The position numbers and the translations under genes were made by a program. 30,633 nucleotides of DNA from CAZOZP01 sp964584325 (GTDB lineage Bacteria; Bacteroidota; Ignavibacteria; Ignavibacteriales; Melioribacteraceae). The first letter of the stretch is position 1; every line of letters begins with the position of its first letter. Positions 25,647 through 30,633 of the stretch are shown one piece after another. The notes below the pieces were generated by a model. It did not search any database. It was not told the DNA's origin and saw only the letters and a list, made by a program, of their open reading frames with translations. The DNA lies in NCBI GenBank assembly GCA_964584325.1, contig CAZOZP010000046.1:1-30633 (forward strand), read 5' to 3'.

Positions 25647-26054
25647 TTATTTTTTATATATTTTTATTATTCGCCAAAGTGCCGAATCAGATTCAGGGGA
25701 CTGAATACCGGATAGCTTTACTACTACTTTCTTGTTTTCTTCATCCGGATTAAACTTGTCGTTCCTTAATGTCTGTTCAGATACAATTGCTTTAACTTCT
25801 TCACCCTGGGAAAGCTGCTGAGTTGCCATCCCGATTTCATTTACATTAATTATTTTTATTGTTATTTCATACTGTGTGTCTTTCTTAATGGCGGAAACAA
25901 TTTCGGCATCTGCCTCAAGAGTTCCGGGAGCCGGACGTTTATCATTATTAAGAATCATTTTGTAATTCTCCTGGTCATCTATTATCTGCCTGTCGGCAGG
26001 TGTACAGGCTGCTGTTATAAATACAAACGCAACAACTGTCATAATATTTTTCAT
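25647..26054 (-). CDS. Small putative lipoprotein of unknown function
   Basis: Protein of 135 residues with a short hydrophobic leader and a lipobox ending at Cys17 (FITAAC), so it should be lipid-anchored. I do not recognise the mature part: it is hydrophilic, with strands such as TQYEITIKIINVNEIG and KKVVVKLSGI and a C-terminal ALWRIIKIYKK, which suggests a small beta-rich domain. An AGGATC ribosome site precedes the ATG. It lies directly upstream of the T9SS propeller gene and may help its secretion or surface retention; that is inference from position only. Confidence 0.8.
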   Translation of the reverse strand: MKNIMTVVAFVFITAACTPADRQIIDDQENYKMILNNDKRPAPGTLEADAEIVSAIKKDTQYEITIKIINVNEIGMATQQLSQGEEVKAIVSEQTLRNDKFNPDEENKKVVVKLSGIQSPESDSALWRIIKIYKK

Positions 26055-26211
26055 AAAAGATCCTCAATAGCTTTTGGTAATAATTTTTTTTACTTAAAAT
26101 TAAGTATATTAAATATTATAAAAACAAGCACATTGTTTTTGCATTAAAAACACTTTATTTGTGTTTTTTTATTTCCTGTTATATTGCCATAAAAAATATA
26201 AGGATTTTATT
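26055..26211. promoter_or_regulatory. Divergent intergenic region with two AT-rich palindromes
   Basis: This gap separates the lipoprotein gene (minus) from aminopeptidase P (plus) and must hold both promoters. It contains AAAAACAA/TTGTTTTT (26120-26127 and 26133-26140) and AAAAACAC/GTGTTTTT (26146-26153 and 26161-26168). Both are perfect 8-bp arms with a closely related half-site, with centres about 27 bp apart. They may be operators. As terminators they make little sense between divergent genes. Confidence 0.45.
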
Positions 26212-27597
26212 ATGTTTCCCAAAGAGACTTATATCACAAGAAGAAAAAAAATTACTGAAAGTGTAAAGGAAGGTATTGCGTTTTTCCCCGGCCATAAGGA
26301 ATCTCCCTGTAATTACACCAATAACACTTATAAATTCCGCCAGGATAGCAGTTTCCTTTATTTCTTCGGACTTAATGAGCCTGATATTGCCGCAGTAATT
26401 GATCTGGATTCAGGTGAAGAACTGATTTTCGGCGATGAGAGAACTCTTGATGATGTAATCTGGATGGGACAAGATATTCCTTTCAGAGACAAATGCCGGA
26501 ATACCGGTATCACAAAAATTAAACCTTATAAAGAACTTGCTGATTATTTTGAAACGGTTAAATCTCAAAAACGTAAAATCCATTTTCTTCCCCAATACAG
26601 AATTGAGTCAAAACTTCTCCTTGAAGAACTTTTAGGAATCAAGTACTCCGAAATTAATGACCGGGCATCAGATCCTCTTATTGATATAACTGCAACCTTG
26701 CGTGCTCACAAATCTGAAGAAGAGGTTTTTGAGATTGAAAAAGCATTGTCTGTAAGCCGGGAAATGTATCTGACTGCAATGAAAATTGCCAGACCCGGAG
26801 TAAGTGAGCAGGAAGTTTTCGGAGTAATTCAGGGAATTGCCAATTCAAAAGCCAGCGGAACTTCATTTACAACAATATTTTCTGTTAGAGGGGAAACTCT
26901 TCATAATGTTAAATACAGCAATATTATGCAGGATGGCCAACTTGCTCTTATGGATTCCGGAGTTGAAACTTTTTCAGGATATGCAAGCGATATAACCCGC
27001 ACATTTCCAGTAAACGGCAAGTTTTCCGATAAACAAAAAACAATATACGGTGTTGTGCTTGATGCTCAGTTGAGTGCTATTAAATTGATTAAACCCGGAA
27101 TTCTCTTCCGTGATGTTCATCTGAAAACTGCCGGAATTATTGCAGAGGGATTAAAGGAAGCCGGCCTGATGAAAGGAAATGTTTCTGATGCAGTTGTCGA
27201 AGGGGCTCACGCATTGTTTTTTCCTCACGGACTGGGTCATATGCTCGGCCTCGATGTTCACGATATGGAAGGAATCGGAGAAAACTATATTGGGTACAAC
27301 AACAAAATTAAACGCAGTCCGCAGTTTGGTCTTTCTTATCTTAGATTTGCGCGCGAGCTTGAACCGGGTTTCGTTATGACTGTTGAACCCGGAATCTATT
27401 TCATTCCCGAACTTATAAATCAATGGAAAAAAGAGAATAAACATACTGAATTTATCAATTACTCCAAATTAGAAAAATACTTTGGTTTCGGAGGTATCAG
27501 AATTGAAGACGATGTTCTTGTTACCAGGAATTCTTGCAGAGTCTTGGGCAAACCTATACCGAAAACAATTGATGAGATCGAAGAAGCCTGTAAATGA
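26212..27597 (+). CDS. pepP: Xaa-Pro aminopeptidase (aminopeptidase P, M24B)
   Basis: Cytosolic metallopeptidase removing N-terminal residues that precede proline. The 461-residue protein has the N-terminal AMP_N domain (FRQDSSFLYFFGLNEPD, 43-58) and the M24 pita-bread domain. Metal ligands: Asp248 (LMDSG), Asp260 (YASDITRTFPVNG), His343 (HGLGHMLGLDVHD), Glu392 (TVEPGIY) and Glu432 (GIRIEDD). His350 is the conserved second His. The two Asp ligands are one residue further apart than in E. coli PepP, and there is an insert of about 15 residues between the two Glu ligands. I chose the ATG at 26212, which has AAGGA upstream; an in-frame GTG at 26161 would start inside a palindrome and add 17 hydrophobic residues unlike the family. 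Its stop overlaps the next gene (ATGA). Confidence 0.94.
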   Translation: MFPKETYITRRKKITESVKEGIAFFPGHKESPCNYTNNTYKFRQDSSFLYFFGLNEPDIAAVIDLDSGEELIFGDERTLDDVIWMGQDIPFRDKCRNTGITKIKPYKELADYFETVKSQKRKIHFLPQYRIESKLLLEELLGIKYSEINDRASDPLIDITATLRAHKSEEEVFEIEKALSVSREMYLTAMKIARPGVSEQEVFGVIQGIANSKASGTSFTTIFSVRGETLHNVKYSNIMQDGQLALMDSGVETFSGYASDITRTFPVNGKFSDKQKTIYGVVLDAQLSAIKLIKPGILFRDVHLKTAGIIAEGLKEAGLMKGNVSDAVVEGAHALFFPHGLGHMLGLDVHDMEGIGENYIGYNNKIKRSPQFGLSYLRFARELEPGFVMTVEPGIYFIPELINQWKKENKHTEFINYSKLEKYFGFGGIRIEDDVLVTRNSCRVLGKPIPKTIDEIEEACK

Positions 27598-30428
27598 AAA
27601 ACCGGGGTTTAGAATTTTTCTTATCTGAAGTATCAGGTTTTCTTCCGCCCGAAAATATAATTACCGATCATTTTCGTCGCACGGCATTCGGACAAGATGC
27701 TTCCTTCTATCGTTATATCCCTTCAGCTATTCTAAAAGCCGGAAGTGAAAATGATATACAGAAAATAATCATTTCAGCAAACAAGTATATTGTACCGGTT
27801 ACTTTCAGGGCAGCAGGCACAAGTCTTTGTGGTCAAGGAGTAACTGACTCTGTCCTTATTTCCGCATCACGAGATTGGAATGAATTCAGCATTTCTGAAG
27901 ATGCCTCCAAGGTAACTATGACGCCCTCTGCAATCGGCGGTAAAGTAAATCTTTCTTTAGCCCGTTTTAACAGAAAACTAGGCCCGGATCCGGCATCAGT
28001 AAATTCTGCCATGATAGGAGGAATTGCAGCTAATAATGCAAGCGGAATGACAAGCGGAATAGACTATAGTTGCTATAGTACACTTGACTCAATCAGGGCA
28101 GTTTTTTCTGACGGCAGTATTTTAGATACTTCCGAGGATGAATCTGTTGAAAATTTCATGAAATCCGGAAACCGCATTGCCGAATATATTGCTGAACTGG
28201 CAGTTAAAATAAAGGCTGACCAAAAGCTTTCAGATGTTATCCGCGAAAAATACAGAATAAAAAATACAACCGGGTACGGGCTTAATTCGCTTATTGATTT
28301 CAATAATCCTAAAGATATTATTCAGCACCTGCTTATCGGTTCTGAAGGAACGCTGGGGTTTATTTCACAAATCACTCTTAAAACTGTGCCGGATTTCCCT
28401 CATAAAGCAACTGCATTTGTTGTTTTCGGGTCTGTTTTTGAAGCTTGTTCTTTCATTCTGAAACTTGATTCGCAGAAGGTAAATGCCGCTGAACTGTTCG
28501 ATTCTAATTCTATTAAGGCAGTTAGCAGCCTGCACGAAATTCGAAAGCACATTCAGAAATTCGATAATTCCGCGGCTGCATTACTGATTGAACTGACTGC
28601 GGAATCCGCTGGTGAACTCAGCGAGAATATTGCGGAAGTCCGTGAGTATTTTAAGCTTTCGGATATTTCAAATGATCCAGTTTTTGTAGATGACCCGAAA
28701 GAGTATTCCGCCCTCTGGAATATTCGAAAAGGTCTTTTTCCTGCAATCTGCAAAAGCAGAACACTTCCTTCAACAGTAATTATTGAAGATGTATGTTTTA
28801 AGCCTGAAAATCTTGCTGAAGGTGTAACGAGTCTTAAAGAACTTTTCAACCGTTTCGGATATAATGAAGCCGCTGTATGGGGACACGCAATTTCGGGAAA
28901 TACTCATTTTGTAATTTATAGAGATTTCACAGATCCTGCCGAAAATCTTAAATATAAACATTTTATGGATGCGCTCGCATTTCTAATAATCAGAAAATTT
29001 AGCGGAAGCCTTAAGGCTGAACACGGTACGGGGAGAAATATGGCTCCGTTTGTTGAATTTGAATGGGGTAAGGCACTTTATTCTGTTATGAAAGAAATAA
29101 AGAGAATATTCGACCCGAAAGGCATACTTAATCCCGGAGTAATAATAAATGATGACCGTCTGGTTCATCTGAAAAACATCAAAAAACCGGTACTCTTTTC
29201 TGAATCAGGAAACAAATGTATTGACTGCGGATTCTGTGAAGATGTTTGTCCCTCTAAAAATCTTACTCTTACTCCAAGGCAGAGACTCATAATGCTAAGA
29301 GAAATCGAGCTTTGCAGGCTTTCGGATGATCTTGACTCCGCATCTTCTTTAACGGATTTATTTTCATATTACGGAATTGAAACCTGCGCTTCAGACGGAT
29401 TATGCGCAAACCGCTGTCCGGCGGGCATTAATACAGGTAATGTTATTAAACTTCTAAAATCCGGGAAGCATTCACCCTCATTTAAGGATATGTCAAAAGC
29501 ACTATCTGAAAATTTCAGTACCTTGCTGAATTTCTTAAGAATTTCATTACTTGCTTCAGAAGCGGCAGGTAAAATTTTACCGGTTAAACTAACTGAAAAA
29601 TTAACATTATTATTGAATGAAATTTCCGGGAACCTGATACCGTTTCGCTCAAGGTTTATTCCGCGGACTCTTTTCTTCCGCAAGGGTAAAAATAAAGACT
29701 CATTCAGGACTGATTCTCCTTCAGTAGTGTATTTTCCTTCTTGCCTTTCAAGAACTATGTCTCCTCCGGCCGGATCATCACGAACTCTGAGTCAGTATGA
29801 GGTTATCACGGAAGTTCTCGGCGAAGCAGGATTTAATATCATCATTCCCGAAAGCACTGACAATCTTTGCTGCGGCATGCCGTTTGCCAGCAAAGGATTG
29901 TTTGAAACAGCAGACGAAAAATCCGCGGAACTAACTGAATCGCTTATGTCTGTTTCCGAATCCGGAAAATATCCGGTTCTTTTTGATACAACAGCCTGTT
30001 ATCTTCGGATGAAAGAATTTCTTGCTCTTCAGAATAATACTTCATTGGAAATTCTTGAACCCGCTTTATTCATTGAAAAATATCTTATGGACAAGATTCA
30101 TATTGAAAAACTCAACAAAAGTGCAATGTTTCATATTGTCTGCAGCGCAAAGAAAGCAGGTTTAGAAGAATCATATAGAAGACTTGCCACGACTCTTGTT
30201 ACCAATCCGGTATTCCCTGAAGATATAGAATGCTGCGGTTTTGCCGGCGATAAAGGATTTTTCATTCCTGAGCTTAACCGCTCGGCATTAAAAGATCTGA
30301 AAACCTATATACCGGAAGGATGCACCGACGGATACTCTTCCGGCATAACCTGTGAAACAGGACTTTCTGCAAACAGCGGAATTGAATATAAATCTATTTT
30401 TTATCTGCTTCACAACTGTATGAAGTAG
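27594..30428 (+). CDS. Fused FAD- and Fe-S-binding 2-hydroxyacid dehydrogenase (Dld/YdiJ/GlcD-like)
   Basis: Protein of 944 residues joining three modules. First, a PCMH-type FAD domain (VTFRAAGTSLCGQGVTD near residue 65, SEGTLGFISQITLKTVP near 250). Second, a FAD-oxidase C-terminal domain with KAEHGTGRNMAPFVE near 475. Third, a GlpC-like electron-transfer part with Cys542, 545, 548, 552 (CIDCGFCEDVCP) and Cys598, 604, 608 (CASDGLCANRCP), plus CCG motifs (NLCCGMPF and ECCGFAGDKGF). This layout is shared by bacterial D-lactate and D-2-hydroxyglutarate dehydrogenases that pass electrons to quinone or a cytochrome. The exact substrate cannot be read from sequence. It overlaps pepP by 4 nt, so the two are translationally coupled. 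Menaquinone made with help of the men genes here is a plausible acceptor. Confidence 0.93.
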   Translation: MKNRGLEFFLSEVSGFLPPENIITDHFRRTAFGQDASFYRYIPSAILKAGSENDIQKIIISANKYIVPVTFRAAGTSLCGQGVTDSVLISASRDWNEFSISEDASKVTMTPSAIGGKVNLSLARFNRKLGPDPASVNSAMIGGIAANNASGMTSGIDYSCYSTLDSIRAVFSDGSILDTSEDESVENFMKSGNRIAEYIAELAVKIKADQKLSDVIREKYRIKNTTGYGLNSLIDFNNPKDIIQHLLIGSEGTLGFISQITLKTVPDFPHKATAFVVFGSVFEACSFILKLDSQKVNAAELFDSNSIKAVSSLHEIRKHIQKFDNSAAALLIELTAESAGELSENIAEVREYFKLSDISNDPVFVDDPKEYSALWNIRKGLFPAICKSRTLPSTVIIEDVCFKPENLAEGVTSLKELFNRFGYNEAAVWGHAISGNTHFVIYRDFTDPAENLKYKHFMDALAFLIIRKFSGSLKAEHGTGRNMAPFVEFEWGKALYSVMKEIKRIFDPKGILNPGVIINDDRLVHLKNIKKPVLFSESGNKCIDCGFCEDVCPSKNLTLTPRQRLIMLREIELCRLSDDLDSASSLTDLFSYYGIETCASDGLCANRCPAGINTGNVIKLLKSGKHSPSFKDMSKALSENFSTLLNFLRISLLASEAAGKILPVKLTEKLTLLLNEISGNLIPFRSRFIPRTLFFRKGKNKDSFRTDSPSVVYFPSCLSRTMSPPAGSSRTLSQYEVITEVLGEAGFNIIIPESTDNLCCGMPFASKGLFETADEKSAELTESLMSVSESGKYPVLFDTTACYLRMKEFLALQNNTSLEILEPALFIEKYLMDKIHIEKLNKSAMFHIVCSAKKAGLEESYRRLATTLVTNPVFPEDIECCGFAGDKGFFIPELNRSALKDLKTYIPEGCTDGYSSGITCETGLSANSGIEYKSIFYLLHNCMK

Positions 30429-30440
30429 TTCCGAAAAATC

Positions 30441-30633
30441 TTAGTTGTTTCCGAATGTAAGCGTAACCTGATAGCTTTCATCCGGATAACTTTCAGCTTC
30501 TATTTTAATTTTATAGAAATCGCAAAGTTTCCTTACTATCATTAGTCCCATACCTTTCCCTTGTTCGCTGTAAAAATCCTTATCGCCGCTTTCCTCCGAT
30601 TCAAATGAAGCAGAAAACTCGTTGTTTACTCCT
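30441..30633 (-). CDS. Partial histidine kinase-type ATPase domain, cut by the right edge
   Basis: The last 63 codons of a minus-strand gene enter the window. The frame beginning GVNNEFSASFE is open to a TAA at 30441-30443. It contains the G2 box GKGMGLMIVRKLCDFYKIKIE of GHKL/HATPase domains, followed by a final beta strand (YQVTLTFGN) and stop. No receiver or other domain follows, so the gene ends with its ATPase domain. Its G2 box and surroundings (GKGMGLMIV) differ clearly from the three kinases at 6666-14462 (GNGLGL-type), so it belongs to another subfamily. It converges on the FAD/Fe-S dehydrogenase gene with a 12-nt gap. Confidence 0.8.
   Translation of the reverse strand, partial: GVNNEFSASFESEESGDKDFYSEQGKGMGLMIVRKLCDFYKIKIEAESYPDESYQVTLTFGNN

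Noticed and set aside
26161..26211. GTG start for aminopeptidase P
   Set aside because: It lies inside a palindrome and adds 17 hydrophobic residues not found in the family. The ATG at 26212 has a good ribosome site.

Overview
The window looks like a chromosomal segment of a low-GC member of the Bacteroidota/Chlorobiota side of the tree, most likely Ignavibacteria (Ignavibacteriales or Melioribacteraceae-like). Three things point there. A secreted protein ends in a type IX secretion (T9SS) sorting domain opening with the QNYPNPFNPSTKI motif. There are large periplasmic 'two-component propeller' histidine kinases. A classical menaquinone operon sits beside a trimeric [FeFe] hydrogenase. The lineage is inferred from protein style only; no rRNA marker is present.

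Layout. (1) 1-700 is repeat-rich and non-coding: a 21-bp tandem array (1-246), an abutting 9-bp array (254-298), a ~110-nt imperfect palindrome (321-430) and CACG-rich 12-mers, then a likely promoter. (2) 701-4964 (+) is a tight menBACE operon with 4-nt ATGA overlaps at menA/menC and menC/menE. A hotdog thioesterase converges on it and may be the DHNA-CoA thioesterase. menF, menD and menH are not here. (3) 5414-6691 (+) encodes a secreted protein of about 16 MORN-type repeats. (4) 26054-6666 is one long minus-strand block. In transcription order it holds a lipoprotein plus a T9SS-exported beta-propeller protein; hydC-hydB-hydA; alaS, a DUF486 membrane protein and a TerC-family protein; then three paralogous histidine kinases, two with a full sensor and one without. 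(5) 26212-30428 (+) holds aminopeptidase P overlapping by 4 nt a fused FAD/Fe-S 2-hydroxyacid dehydrogenase. (6) The right edge cuts a minus-strand gene whose visible part is the end of a histidine-kinase ATPase domain.

Together the genes suggest anaerobic or facultative energy metabolism: NADH-linked H2 turnover, menaquinone synthesis, and a 2-hydroxyacid dehydrogenase that could feed the quinone pool. They also suggest surface biology through T9SS export, lipoprotein and MORN-repeat proteins, and periplasmic sensing.

No complete unknown defence or mobile system is visible. The items most worth a second look are the paired tandem arrays at the left edge, a MenC that lacks two of five expected active-site residues, a HydB that lacks the C-terminal ferredoxin domain tied to electron bifurcation, and the kinase trio with a sensor-less third copy and no response regulator in the window.
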